Part shown: one piece after another, positions 28,233 to 36,765 of the stretch
Layout: each line of letters starts with the position of its first letter
Position numbering within the stretch: the stretch's first letter is position 1
NCBI RefSeq assembly: GCF_008711155.1
Contig: NZ_VUYQ01000001.1
Coordinates: 62,001 to 126,000, forward strand
Length of the DNA: 64,000 nt
Direction: 5' to 3'
DNA from: Dechloromonas sp. CZR5
Lineage (GTDB): Bacteria; Pseudomonadota; Gammaproteobacteria; Burkholderiales; Rhodocyclaceae
Position numbers and translations under genes: made by a program
The notes under the pieces: generated by a model
What the model saw: the letters and a program-made list of their open reading frames with translations, nothing else
Database searches by the model: none
What the model was told of the DNA's origin: nothing

Positions 28233-29207
28233 ATGCCTCACGCCATACGTATCCACCAGACTGGCGGCCCGGAAGTGCTGCTATGGGAAGCGGTCGATGT
28301 CGCCGCGCCGGCCCCCGGTGAGGCGCGTGTCCGCCACCATGCGGTCGGCCTGAACTACATCGATGTCTATCACCGCAACGGACTCTATCCTGTTCCGCTA
28401 CCCTCCGGGATCGGTCTCGAGGGGGCAGGGGTCGTCGAGGCGGTGGGTGAGGGTGTGGACGACGTGCGTGTCGGCGACCGGGTCGCCTATGCCGGCGGGC
28501 CGATCGGCGCCTATGCCGAGGTGCGCAATATCCCGGCGCACCGCCTGCTGCGGCTGCCCGACGGCATCGGCTTCGAAACCGGGGCGGCGATGATGCTGCA
28601 GGGGCTGACGGCAGCCTACCTGCTGCGCCGCACCTTTCGCGTCCAGGCCGGCGATGCCGTGCTCATCCATGCGGCAGCCGGCGGTGTCGGCCTGCTCGCC
28701 ACCCAGTGGGCCAAGGCGCTCGGCGCGCTGGTCATCGGCACCGTCGGCTCGCCGGCCAAGGCCGAGCTGGCCAGTGCGCACGGTTGCGACCATGTGATCA
28801 ACTACAGTACCGAAAATTTCACCGCCCGGGTCCGCGAAATCACCGGCGGCGAGGGCGTGGCGGTCGTGTACGACGGCGTCGGCAAGGATACTTTCGCGGG
28901 TTCGCTGGACAGCCTGCGTCCGATGGGCATGATGGTTTCCTACGGCAACGCCTCCGGGCCGGTGCCGCCGCTCGATCTGATCCAGCTGTCGCAGAAGGGC
29001 TCGTTGTTCGTCACCCGTCCGACGCTGATGAACTACACGGCAAAGCGCGCCGATCTGGTGGCCCTGGGCGATGAGCTGTTCGGCGTGGTCGGGTCGGGTC
29101 AGGTCCGGGTGGAGGTGCATCAAACCTATGCCCTGAAAGATGCCGTCCAGGCGCACCGCGATCTCGAGGCACGCAAGACGACCGGTTCGACCCTGCTGCT
29201 TCCATGA
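28233..29207 (+). CDS. qorA: NADPH:quinone oxidoreductase, zinc-independent MDR family
   Basis: Cytosolic quinone reductase of 324 residues. GroES-like N-domain (VRHHAVGLNYIDVYHRNGLYP, GLEGAGVVEAVGEGV). Rossmann domain with AAAGGVGLLATQWAKALGA, then GCDHVINY and VYDGVGKDTF. Start at 28233 has GGAGA upstream; longer ORF readings are not favoured. Its stop overlaps the next start (ATGA at 29204), so it is translationally coupled to the TAXI protein. Confidence 0.93.
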   Translation: MPHAIRIHQTGGPEVLLWEAVDVAAPAPGEARVRHHAVGLNYIDVYHRNGLYPVPLPSGIGLEGAGVVEAVGEGVDDVRVGDRVAYAGGPIGAYAEVRNIPAHRLLRLPDGIGFETGAAMMLQGLTAAYLLRRTFRVQAGDAVLIHAAAGGVGLLATQWAKALGALVIGTVGSPAKAELASAHGCDHVINYSTENFTARVREITGGEGVAVVYDGVGKDTFAGSLDSLRPMGMMVSYGNASGPVPPLDLIQLSQKGSLFVTRPTLMNYTAKRADLVALGDELFGVVGSGQVRVEVHQTYALKDAVQAHRDLEARKTTGSTLLLP

Positions 29208-30529
29208 TGGCGAAGATCAAGGCCGGATTGCTGTCGTTGCGCGACCTCTTCGCCACGGCGTGGTGGATCATCCTGATCGTCGGCATCGGCTTTGTCGTCG
29301 CCTTCCAGTTCGTCGAGCCGGCGCCGCCCAAGCGCATCGTCATCACGACCGGCGGTCAGGCCGGCGCCTACTACCAGTTTGCCCAACGTTACGCGGCGAT
29401 ACTGGCCAAGAACGGGATTGCGCTGGAGGTCAAGGCCTCGGCCGGCTCGCTGGATAACCTGGAGCGCCTGAAGAAGGACGAGGCACAGATCGGTTTCGTC
29501 CAGGGCGGCGTCGTCGAGCCGAAGGCCGACCCGGATGCCGAGGACGATTCCGGCCTGTTGTCGTTGGGCAGCATGTTCTACGAGCCGGTATGGGTTTTCT
29601 ACCGGAGCGAAAAGGACATCACGCGCCTGACCGATCTGCATGGCAAGCGCATCGCCATCGGCCAGGAAGGCTCGGGCGTCCGCCAGCTGGCCCAGCAGCT
29701 GCTGCAAGCCAACGATATTCCAGCTGGCGACCACCTGGTACCGCTGTCCGGCCTCAAGGCCGCCGAGGAGTTGCAGCAGGGGCGCATCGACGCGGCCTTC
29801 ATCATCGCCGCCGAGCATGCGCCGGTCGTCCAGGTGCTGTTGCGCTCGCCCGGCGTCAAGCTGATGAGCTTTTCCCAGTCCGGCGCCTATCAGCGGCGTT
29901 TCCCCTTCCTCACCAAGCTGACTTTCCCGCATGGCGTGGCCGATCTGGTGCGCGATTTCCCGCCGGAAGACATCAAGGTGCTGGCGCCGACCGCCAATCT
30001 GGTCGTCCGCGACGACCTGCACCCCGCGTTGCAGACGCTGCTCCTGCAGGCGGCCAGCGAAGTGCACGGCAAGAGCGGCTTTTTCCAGGATGCCGGCGAA
30101 TTCCCCGCCTACAAGGACCAGATGCTGCCGCTCTCCCCGGATGCGGCGCGCTACTACAAGTCGGGGCCGCCCTTCCTCCAGCGCTACCTGCCGTTCTGGC
30201 TGGCGGTTCTGGCCGACCGCCTGATCGTCCTGCTGGTGCCCATCTTCGCCCTGCTCATCCCGTTGCTCAAGGTGGCGCCTGCGATCTACACCTGGCGCGT
30301 GCGCTCCAAGGTCTTCCGCTGCTACGGCGAACTGAAGTTCCTTGAGGATAGCCTGAAGAATCACTTCGATCCGGCCAAGCTGGACGACTACCGGAGCCGC
30401 CTCGACGCGCTCGACGAAGAGGCTGCCGAGCTGCACGTGCCGCTGGGTTTCACCGACCTTGTCTACACGCTGCGCGAACACGTCAATCTGGTGCGCGGCA
30501 TCCTGCAAAAAAGGGAATCGCAGGCATGA
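29204..30529 (+). CDS. TAXI-type TRAP solute-binding protein, membrane-anchored
   Basis: 441 residues. An uncleaved N-terminal helix (about 14-36) is followed by a TAXI binding domain (ITTGGQAGAYYQFAQRYAAIL; QEGSGVRQLAQQLL; GRIDAAFIIAAEH) to about residue 315. A second helix pair near 330-360 and a C-terminal cytosolic helical tail follow. No TRAP permease is adjacent. Because both ends are membrane-linked, it may be a periplasmic ligand sensor rather than a shuttle protein. It overlaps the quinone reductase and ParA genes by 4 bases on each side. Confidence 0.85.
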   Translation: MMAKIKAGLLSLRDLFATAWWIILIVGIGFVVAFQFVEPAPPKRIVITTGGQAGAYYQFAQRYAAILAKNGIALEVKASAGSLDNLERLKKDEAQIGFVQGGVVEPKADPDAEDDSGLLSLGSMFYEPVWVFYRSEKDITRLTDLHGKRIAIGQEGSGVRQLAQQLLQANDIPAGDHLVPLSGLKAAEELQQGRIDAAFIIAAEHAPVVQVLLRSPGVKLMSFSQSGAYQRRFPFLTKLTFPHGVADLVRDFPPEDIKVLAPTANLVVRDDLHPALQTLLLQAASEVHGKSGFFQDAGEFPAYKDQMLPLSPDAARYYKSGPPFLQRYLPFWLAVLADRLIVLLVPIFALLIPLLKVAPAIYTWRVRSKVFRCYGELKFLEDSLKNHFDPAKLDDYRSRLDALDEEAAELHVPLGFTDLVYTLREHVNLVRGILQKRESQA

Positions 30530-31152
30530 AAGCCTTTCTCGTCGCCAATCCCAAAGGGGGCTCCGGCAAAAGCACGCTGGCTACCAACCTGGCCGGTTAT
30601 TTCGCCAACCAGGGCCACGAGGTCATGCTCGGCGACATCGATCGCCAACAGTCGTCGCGCGAATGGCTGGGTATCCGCCCCTTCGAGCTGCCGACCATCG
30701 ACACCTGGGAGATCGGCCACGACAACATCGCCCGGCCCCCCAAGGGAACCTCGCGCGTCGTGCTGGATACCCCGGCCGGCCTGCACGGCAAGATGCTGGA
30801 ACGTGTGCTCAAGCTATCGACGCGGGTCATCGTGCCGGTCCAGCCGTCGATGTTCGACATGCTGGCGACACGCCATTTCCTGACCGAATTGCTGTCCGAG
30901 AAGGCCGTGCGCAAGGGCAAGGCCGATGTGGCGGTGATTGGCATGCGGGTCGATGCCCGGACCCGCGCCGCCGGCGAACTGGAACGCTTCTTCGCGACCT
31001 TCGAATTGCCCGTGCTGGCCTATCTGCGCGATACGCAGGTCTACGTCCAGGCGACGGCAGCCGGCATGACCCTGTTCGATCTGCCCCGTTCGCGTGCCGA
31101 GCGTGACCTGGAGCAATGGCAGGCGATCATCGACTGGGCCGAGGCGACCTAG
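30526..31152 (+). CDS. Orphan ParA/MinD-family ATPase
   Basis: 208 residues. Deviant Walker A PKGGSGKST (residues 9-17, both signature lysines Lys10 and Lys15), Walker A' GDIDRQQSS and Walker B VVLDTPAG. No ParB or centromere-like repeats lie nearby and the replicon segment looks chromosomal. Overlap ATGA with the TAXI gene couples it to a membrane protein, so a role in positioning or regulating that protein is possible (inference). Confidence 0.9.
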   Translation: MKAFLVANPKGGSGKSTLATNLAGYFANQGHEVMLGDIDRQQSSREWLGIRPFELPTIDTWEIGHDNIARPPKGTSRVVLDTPAGLHGKMLERVLKLSTRVIVPVQPSMFDMLATRHFLTELLSEKAVRKGKADVAVIGMRVDARTRAAGELERFFATFELPVLAYLRDTQVYVQATAAGMTLFDLPRSRAERDLEQWQAIIDWAEAT

Positions 31153-31182
31153 GCGTCTATCTTCTGCGGTATCGATCGGTGT

Positions 31183-32094
31183 CTACAGCTGATAGGTCAG
31201 TTGCTGCACTGTCGTTTCCTCGCCGAGTTTTTCCAGAAACCAGGTGAGCGCCAGTCCTTCCTGCCGATTGCGCCAGGCAACATTGATCGGCAGTTCGTGG
31301 CGCGGATCGGCCAGGCTCTTCTCCACCAGGCGGCCGGCGGCAATTTCGGGGGCTGCGATCCAGCGCGGCAGGTGACCGACGCCCAGTCCGGCGATCTGGG
31401 CGCTGGCCTTGGCGCGGATGTCCGGGACACGCAAGGTGTCCTGCCCCTCGATCAGGCCGATGGTCCGGGCATCGAGTTCGCGCGACGTATCGGCGATGAC
31501 CACGGCGCGGTGGCGCAACAACTCGTTGTGTGGAATGGGGCCATCCCAGGCGGCCAGCGGGTGTCCCGGCGCAATCGCGAAAACGAATTCCGTGCGCCGT
31601 ATCAGCAGTCGGCTCGATATGCCGCTGATCGCCGGGCGATCGCCCGGCGCGCCGATGGCGAGGTCGGCACGCCCCGTCATCAGTGCGTCCCAGGTGCCGG
31701 CGAGCACTTCCGAATTGATCCGGATCTGCGTCGGGTGCCCGCCGGCGTAGAACGCCTCGATCAGCGGAAACAGGCGTTCAATGGGGATGGTGGCGTCAAG
31801 GGCGATACGCAGCTCCGCCTCCCAGCCATCGGCAATCCGCTGGATGCGGCGTTCCAGGTCGCTTGCGGCCCGCAGCAGGTGCCGCCCCTCGTCAAGCAAG
31901 GTGCGTCCGGCCAGATTGAGCGTCGCACGCCGCCCTTGCCGCACGAAGAGCGTGACCCCCAGATCGTCTTCCAGTTTGCCGATGGCGTGCGACAACGCCG
32001 AGGGGACACGATGCAGGGCCGAAGCCGCGGCCGTGAAGCTGCCGTGCCGCTCGATGGCGTCCAGAATCTGCAGGAGTTCGAACGAAATCTTCAT
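31183..32094 (-). CDS. LysR-family transcriptional regulator
   Basis: 303 residues, normal length. Winged helix at 1-60 (FELLQILDAIERHGSFTAAASALHRVPSALSHAIGKLEDDLG) and a two-lobe effector-binding domain after about 90. Divergent from the pirin-wrbA pair, with a shared 105-bp intergenic region, the classic arrangement for a LysR protein controlling its neighbours. The likely inducer is a quinone, phenol or redox stress signal, from the function of the targets. Confidence 0.9.
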   Translation of the reverse strand: MKISFELLQILDAIERHGSFTAAASALHRVPSALSHAIGKLEDDLGVTLFVRQGRRATLNLAGRTLLDEGRHLLRAASDLERRIQRIADGWEAELRIALDATIPIERLFPLIEAFYAGGHPTQIRINSEVLAGTWDALMTGRADLAIGAPGDRPAISGISSRLLIRRTEFVFAIAPGHPLAAWDGPIPHNELLRHRAVVIADTSRELDARTIGLIEGQDTLRVPDIRAKASAQIAGLGVGHLPRWIAAPEIAAGRLVEKSLADPRHELPINVAWRNRQEGLALTWFLEKLGEETTVQQLTYQL

Positions 32095-32199
32095 GTGAAT
32101 TTTATTGAACGATAGAGCCGAAATAATTCGCCGATGTGAATCGAACTCTAGGCCTATTATGGAAACAAAGCTATACGATCAATTCACAAAGGATTTGCG
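32095..32199. promoter_or_regulatory. Divergent promoter region of LysR gene and pirin-wrbA operon
   Basis: AT-rich. Inverted repeats seen: TTATT/AATAA (32102-32106 and 32122-32126), spaced as a LysR-type site, and GTGAAT (32095) / ATTCAC (32182-32187). TATTAT at 32155-32160 is a candidate -10 for the plus-strand operon. AAAGGATTTGCG gives the pirin ribosome site. Confidence 0.45.
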
Positions 32200-32907
32200 A
32201 TGATTCAGATTCGACCCTCCGATGCGCGCGGCTATGCCGACCATGGCTGGCTGCGAGCGAAGCACAGCTTTTCCTTTGCTGATTACTACGACCCGGCGGA
32301 AATGGGCTGGGGGGCGCTGCGCGTCATCAACGAGGACCGTGTCGCCCCGGGCTCTGGCTTCGGACGCCATGGCCACCGCGATATGGAGATCGTCACCTAC
32401 ATCCTCTCCGGCGCCCTGGAGCATCAGGACAGTCTGGGCAACGGCGGCATCATCCGGCGCGGCGAAGTCCAGCGCATGAGCGCCGGCAAGGGCATCCTGC
32501 ACAGCGAATTCAATCCGTCGCCGGATGAGGAAACCCATCTGCTGCAGATCTGGATCGAGCCGGTGGTGCAAGGCACCAAGGCCAGTTACGAGCAGCAGCC
32601 CATGGCGATTGATGCGATGCGCGGCCGCTGGCGTCTCGTCGCCTCGCCCGACGGCGCCGACGGCAGCACGACCATCGGCCAGGATGCGCGGTTGTGGGCC
32701 AGCATGCTGGTGTCGGGCGAACCGCTGTCCTATGCCATCGCCGCCGGCCGTCTGGCCTATGTTCACGTCGTTTCCGGCGCGCTGAACCTCAACGGTCAGG
32801 TTTTGCGGGCCGGCGACGGCGCCAAGATCGCCGACGAAACCGATTTGCGTTTCCAGGCCGACGAGGCAGCAGAAATCCTGCTGTTCGACCTTCCTCCCAA
32901 CGTTTAA
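32200..32907 (+). CDS. Pirin family protein (YhhW-like bicupin)
   Basis: 235 residues, two cupin folds. The N-terminal metal site is intact: His57 and His59 (GRHGHRDME), His101 and Glu103 (ILHSEFN), the same set used by the YhhW quercetinase. Activity on flavonols is therefore plausible, but the natural substrate in bacteria is uncertain. First gene after the divergent LysR regulator, 36 bases before the wrbA-like gene. Confidence 0.92.
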   Translation: MIQIRPSDARGYADHGWLRAKHSFSFADYYDPAEMGWGALRVINEDRVAPGSGFGRHGHRDMEIVTYILSGALEHQDSLGNGGIIRRGEVQRMSAGKGILHSEFNPSPDEETHLLQIWIEPVVQGTKASYEQQPMAIDAMRGRWRLVASPDGADGSTTIGQDARLWASMLVSGEPLSYAIAAGRLAYVHVVSGALNLNGQVLRAGDGAKIADETDLRFQADEAAEILLFDLPPNV

Positions 32908-32943
32908 CCCCTTCTCTCTCTATATTTCCCGAAAGGAAGTTCC

Positions 32944-33498
32944 ATGAGCAAAACTGTTGTCGTCTATCACTCCGGTTACGGTCACACCCAGCGCGTCGCG
33001 CAGTCGGTTGCGGAAGGCGCCGGCGCCGACCTCCTTGCCATCGATGCCGAAGGCAATCTGCCGGAAGGCGGCTGGGACAAGCTGAACGCCGCCGATGCCA
33101 TCATCTTCGGCACGCCGACCTACATGGGCGGCCCGAGCTGGCAGTTCAAGAAGTTTGCCGACGCCTCGTCCAAGGCCTGGTTTACCCGCGCCTGGCAGGA
33201 CAAGGTGTTTGGTGGCTTCACCAACAGCGCCAGCCCGGTCGGCGACAAGGGGGCGACGATGATCCAGCTGCAAACCCTCGCATCCCAGCAAGGCGGCATC
33301 TGGGTCAGCCTCGGCCAGTTGCCGGCAAACACCAAGGCGGCCACCCATGCCGACGTCAACCATCTGGGCGGCTCCGTCGGCCTGCTGGTCCGGTCGCCGT
33401 CTGACGCCGCGGTCGAGGAAATTCCGCAAGGCGATCTCGATTCCGCCAAGGCCTACGGTCAGCGCGTCGCCACCATCGCCGCCCGCCTGCGCGGCTGA
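32944..33498 (+). CDS. Flavodoxin-like NAD(P)H:quinone oxidoreductase (WrbA-like)
   Basis: 184 residues, flavodoxin fold with phosphate-loop VYHSGYGHTQRVAQ, FGTPTYMGGPSWQFKKFAD and FTNSASPVGDKGATM. Shorter and looser than canonical WrbA (about 198). Two-electron quinone reduction is the likely role. GAAAGGAAGTTCC precedes the ATG. Cotranscribed with the pirin gene under the LysR regulator, probably a quinone or aromatic detoxification pair. Confidence 0.88.
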   Translation: MSKTVVVYHSGYGHTQRVAQSVAEGAGADLLAIDAEGNLPEGGWDKLNAADAIIFGTPTYMGGPSWQFKKFADASSKAWFTRAWQDKVFGGFTNSASPVGDKGATMIQLQTLASQQGGIWVSLGQLPANTKAATHADVNHLGGSVGLLVRSPSDAAVEEIPQGDLDSAKAYGQRVATIAARLRG

Positions 33499-33578
33499 TG
33501 AGCACGGTGTGCCGGGGCTTCAAAAGCCCGGGCGCACTGCTATAGTGCAAGCATTCCCCTTCGTTTCGGAGTGCTTGC

Positions 33579-34379
33579 ATGGCAATGATCACCTCCCTGG
33601 TCGACCTTTCGGTACTGCTGGTCGAGCCGTCATCGATGCAGGCGCATCTGGTGCAACGCATGCTTGCCAACCAGGGGGTAAAAAAAGTCACGGTTGTCGA
33701 GACGGCCAGCGCAGCGCTGGCTGCCTTGCGTGCCAGTCACGATGGGACGGTCGTCGTCAGCAGCCTGTACCTGCCGGATCTGGCCGGTACCGAACTGGTC
33801 GCGGCCATGCGCGCCGAAGCGGCGCTGGAAACCGTGCCCTTCATTCTCGTTTCCAGCGAAACGCGACCGCAGGTGCTCGAACCGGTACGCCAGTCCGGTG
33901 CCTGCAGCATCGTCGCCAAACCCTTCACTGAACAGCAGCTGTCGCGCGCACTCTACGCTGCGGCGGACTACCTGAATCCGCCGCAGGACGTCGATGTCGC
34001 AGAAATCGAAAGCGTGCGCGTACTGCTCGTCGATGACAGCATGGCCTCGCGCCGCCATCTGCGTCGCCTGTTGACCGAGCTGGGCATCGAGCGCATCACC
34101 GAAGCCGCCGACGGCAAGGAGGCGGTCACCCTGCTGGAGCAGTCGATGGTCGATCTGGTCATCACCGACTACAACATGCCGGAAATGGATGGCCGCGAAC
34201 TGACTGCCTACATCCGTACCCAGAGCTGGCAAGCCGAAGTGCCGATCCTGATGGTGACCAGCGAACAGAACATGGGTCGTCTTGCCGCCGTCGAGCGGGC
34301 CGGGGTATCGGCCATCTGCGACAAGCCGTTCGAGGCCGGCAGCATCCGCCGCTTGATCAGCGACGCCTTGACGCGATAA
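33579..34379 (+). CDS. Dual-receiver response regulator with degenerate first receiver
   Basis: 266 residues, two receiver domains and no output domain. REC1 (about 8-125) lacks the acceptor: Ser62 stands where Asp is expected (VVVSSLYLPDLAG), and the acidic pair is EP (LLVEPSS), though AKPF keeps the lysine. REC2 (about 145-266) is complete: LLVDDSMAS, Asp197 in ITDYNMPEMDG, and CDKPFE. A second ATG two codons on is possible. No kinase is adjacent. It overlaps the convergent membrane-protein gene by 23 bases. CheY-like signalling by REC2, modulated by REC1, is likely. Confidence 0.88.
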   Translation: MAMITSLVDLSVLLVEPSSMQAHLVQRMLANQGVKKVTVVETASAALAALRASHDGTVVVSSLYLPDLAGTELVAAMRAEAALETVPFILVSSETRPQVLEPVRQSGACSIVAKPFTEQQLSRALYAAADYLNPPQDVDVAEIESVRVLLVDDSMASRRHLRRLLTELGIERITEAADGKEAVTLLEQSMVDLVITDYNMPEMDGRELTAYIRTQSWQAEVPILMVTSEQNMGRLAAVERAGVSAICDKPFEAGSIRRLISDALTR

Positions 34380-34905
34380 GGCGGGCGAGCGGCCCGCGCA
34401 GCACCACCGCCAGGGCCAGCACGACGAGCAGGGGATCGATGAGCGCCTGCCAGAGATTGGCAAACAGGCCGCCGACGTAGGCCAGCAGGTCGATGCTCAG
34501 GATCAGGAGCCAGGGCATCTGGCGTTTCCACCACAGCGCGATGCCTACCGGCACCAGGGCGGCCAGCAGGGGCCAGGGCTGGTAGCCGAGCGCGTACAGG
34601 TCGCCGGGAACGATTGCGCTGGCTGATACGCCGAGCCCCGCCGCCATGCCGATCACGGCAAGCGCCGATAGGCGGCCAAGCGGCGATGGCTGGCGCCCGG
34701 CGAGTTGCAGCACGGCCAGGAACAACAGCGTTGTCGACGGCGGGCCGAAGACTGCCAGCATGATGGGTGCGATGCCGACGAGCAGTGACAAGGTCGTGGC
34801 GGCGAGGGCGGCGCGGGCGCGGAAGGTCCCGAACGGCACCAGCGTGGCCAGGGCGCCGAACAGCAGGCCGTGGGCAAGCAGGCCGTAGGCGGCCTCGAGG
34901 TTCAT
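34357..34905 (-). CDS. Polytopic membrane protein, unknown function
   Basis: 182 residues with about five hydrophobic helices (LLAHGLLFGALATLVPFG; LSLLVGIAPIMLAVFG; LLFLAVLQLAG; LSALAVIGMAAGLG; LLVVLALAVVLRG). Start ATG at 34905 overlaps the stop of the upstream sialidase-like gene (ATGA), so the two are coupled. Ends with a basic tail (IASRRR) and overlaps the dual-receiver gene tail-to-tail. Family not recognised. Confidence 0.75.
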   Translation of the reverse strand: MNLEAAYGLLAHGLLFGALATLVPFGTFRARAALAATTLSLLVGIAPIMLAVFGPPSTTLLFLAVLQLAGRQPSPLGRLSALAVIGMAAGLGVSASAIVPGDLYALGYQPWPLLAALVPVGIALWWKRQMPWLLILSIDLLAYVGGLFANLWQALIDPLLVVLALAVVLRGPLARLIASRRR

Positions 34906-35588
34906 TGGGCCGCCTCCGGCGTGCTGGCGTTGGGCAGGCGTTCCAGCTTGTCGACGATGCGGCCGGTTGCCGCGAGGCGCAGCCAGGGAGCGCCTTCGTT
35001 CGCTTGCCCCAGCGGCAGCATGAGGCCGCCATCGGCCAGTTCCCTTGGCGCTTGGCCCAGGCGGCTGCCGAGGCCGCCGAAGGCGTTGACGGGCAGGCGT
35101 TGTGTGCGGTTCCAGCTGCGGCCGCCGTCGGTCGATAGGCTGTGGATGATCGAGGCCCCGGCCCAGCGGCCAAGCGGGTAGGCCTCGTACCACAGGTGGA
35201 GCCAGCCGCCTTCGGACCACAGGATGGGGCGGCCGAGCCCCTGGGCGTGCATGAAGGTGGCGCCGGCCGTGCTTTCCCGGCTGGCGATCTTGCCGATGTC
35301 GCGCCACTTCTTGCCATCGCCGGTTGCCATCCAGATGGCGGCGTTTTCGGCGTCGCCGCGCTCCAGCCAGGCAACCGCCAGCGTACCGTTGGGCAGGCGC
35401 GTCAGGCTAGGCGGTTCCGGCGAGAGCCGGGCGGCGGGCGGTAGTTCGCTGACGGCGACGGTGGGCTCGGCGGTCGCGGACAGAGCGGGCTTCGGGGCAT
35501 CCGGGATGCGCCAGCCGGCAGCGGCGAGGGCGATGCCGAATGTGGCCAGATGCAGCCAGGAACGGCGCGGCATGGGCGCGTCAGGCAT
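34902..35588 (-). CDS. Exported sialidase-like (BNR repeat) protein, short
   Basis: 228 residues. A signal or anchor lies near 12-26 (LHLATFGIALAAAGW). Then a partial beta-propeller with sialidase-type Asp boxes, clearest in HSLSTDGGRSWNRTQ. Other blade-like segments: NGTLAVAWLERGD, MATGDGKKWRDIG, WSEGGWLHLWYEAY. Full exo-sialidase-like propellers need six blades and about 350 residues, so this is a half-size form or a product of an ancestral split. Coupled by ATGA to the membrane-protein gene. Enzyme activity is doubtful. Confidence 0.7.
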   Translation of the reverse strand: MPDAPMPRRSWLHLATFGIALAAAGWRIPDAPKPALSATAEPTVAVSELPPAARLSPEPPSLTRLPNGTLAVAWLERGDAENAAIWMATGDGKKWRDIGKIASRESTAGATFMHAQGLGRPILWSEGGWLHLWYEAYPLGRWAGASIIHSLSTDGGRSWNRTQRLPVNAFGGLGSRLGQAPRELADGGLMLPLGQANEGAPWLRLAATGRIVDKLERLPNASTPEAAQ

Positions 35589-35612
35589 GCCGGAACGCTC
35601 CGTGGCGGCGAG

Positions 35613-35636
35613 AAAAAGGCCGCATGACGCGGCCTT
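35613..35636 (-). terminator. Intrinsic terminator after fba
   Basis: On the minus strand AAGGCCGC, loop GTCAT, GCGGCCTT, then TTTCTC. It lies 23 bases past the aldolase stop and closes the carbon-metabolism cluster. Confidence 0.8.
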
Positions 35637-35658
35637 GGTGGCGATGTTTCAAGCCGGT

Positions 35659-36723
35659 TTAGCGAACGATTTGGTTCAGTTCGCCCTTGGCGTAGCGCTC
35701 GGCCATCTTGTCGAGGCCGATTGCCTTGATCTTGCTGGCGTTGCCGGCGGTGCCGAAGGCTTCGAAGCGGGCAACGCAAATCTTCTTGGCTGCTTCGCGG
35801 GCCGGCTTCAGGAAATCACGCGGGTCGAACTTGTCCGGATGCTCGGCCAGGTAGCGACGGATGGCCCCGGTCATGGCCAGGCGGATGTCGGTGTCGATAT
35901 TGACCTTGCGCACGCCGTGCTTGATGCCCTTGACGATTTCCTCGACCGGCACGCCGTAGGTTTCCTTCATGTCGCCGCCGAATTCGCGGATCTCGGCGAG
36001 CAGTTCCTGCGGCACGGAGGACGAACCGTGCATCACGAGATGGGTGTTCGGGATGCGGGCGTGGATTTCGGCGATGCGGTCGATGGCGAGGATGTCGCCG
36101 GTCGGCTTCTTGGTGAACTTGTAGGCGCCGTGGCTGGTGCCGATGGCGATGGCCAGCGCGTCACAGTTGGTCTGCTTGACGAAGTCGGCGGCCTGCTCGA
36201 CGTCGGTCAGCAGGTCTTCGCGGGTCATGTGGCCTTCGGCGCCGTGGCCGTCTTCCTTGTCGGCCTTCATGGTTTCCAGCGAGCCGAGCACACCCAGTTC
36301 GCCTTCGACGGAAACGCCGATGGCGTGGGCGAATTCAACGACCTTGCGGGTGACTTCGACGTTGTATTCGTAGCTGGCGACGCTCTTGCCGTCGGCCATC
36401 AGCGAGCCGTCCATCATCACCGACGAGAAGCCCGAGCGGATGGCGCCCATGCACACCGACGGCGACTGGCCGTGATCCTGGTGCATGACGATGGGGATGT
36501 GCGGATAGGCTTCGAGCGCGGCCAGGATCTGGTGGCGTAGGAAGGGCTCGCCGGCGTATTTGCGGGCACCGGCCGAGGCCTGCATGATCACCGGGGCGTC
36601 GACCTGGTTGGCCGCCTCCATGATGGCCCAGACCTGTTCCATGTTGTTGACGTTGAAAGCGGGCAGACCGTAGCCGTTTTCGGCGGCGTGGTCGAGCAAT
36701 TGGCGCATGGAAACGAGCGGCAT
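35659..36723 (-). CDS. fba: Class II fructose-bisphosphate aldolase, Calvin-cycle subtype
   Basis: Zinc enzyme cleaving or forming fructose-1,6-bisphosphate. 354 residues. [27 protein letters not shown] at the start (family N-terminus), metal and substrate residues in [26 protein letters not shown] and HGSSSVP, and [14 protein letters not shown]. This version is the long CbbA-like subtype. AGGAGTTTCC precedes the ATG. Last gene of the pgk-pyk-fba row. Confidence 0.95.
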   Translation of the reverse strand: MPLVSMRQLLDHAAENGYGLPAFNVNNMEQVWAIMEAANQVDAPVIMQASAGARKYAGEPFLRHQILAALEAYPHIPIVMHQDHGQSPSVCMGAIRSGFSSVMMDGSLMADGKSVASYEYNVEVTRKVVEFAHAIGVSVEGELGVLGSLETMKADKEDGHGAEGHMTREDLLTDVEQAADFVKQTNCDALAIAIGTSHGAYKFTKKPTGDILAIDRIAEIHARIPNTHLVMHGSSSVPQELLAEIREFGGDMKETYGVPVEEIVKGIKHGVRKVNIDTDIRLAMTGAIRRYLAEHPDKFDPRDFLKPAREAAKKICVARFEAFGTAGNASKIKAIGLDKMAERYAKGELNQIVR

Positions 36724-36765
36724 GGAAACTCCTGTGCAGTAATGTCTATCTGTGAATTATCTATT

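Noticed and set aside
30526..31152. ParA as sign of a plasmid or integrated element
   Set aside because: No ParB, replication gene, integrase or base-composition break nearby; surrounding genes are chromosomal housekeeping genes.
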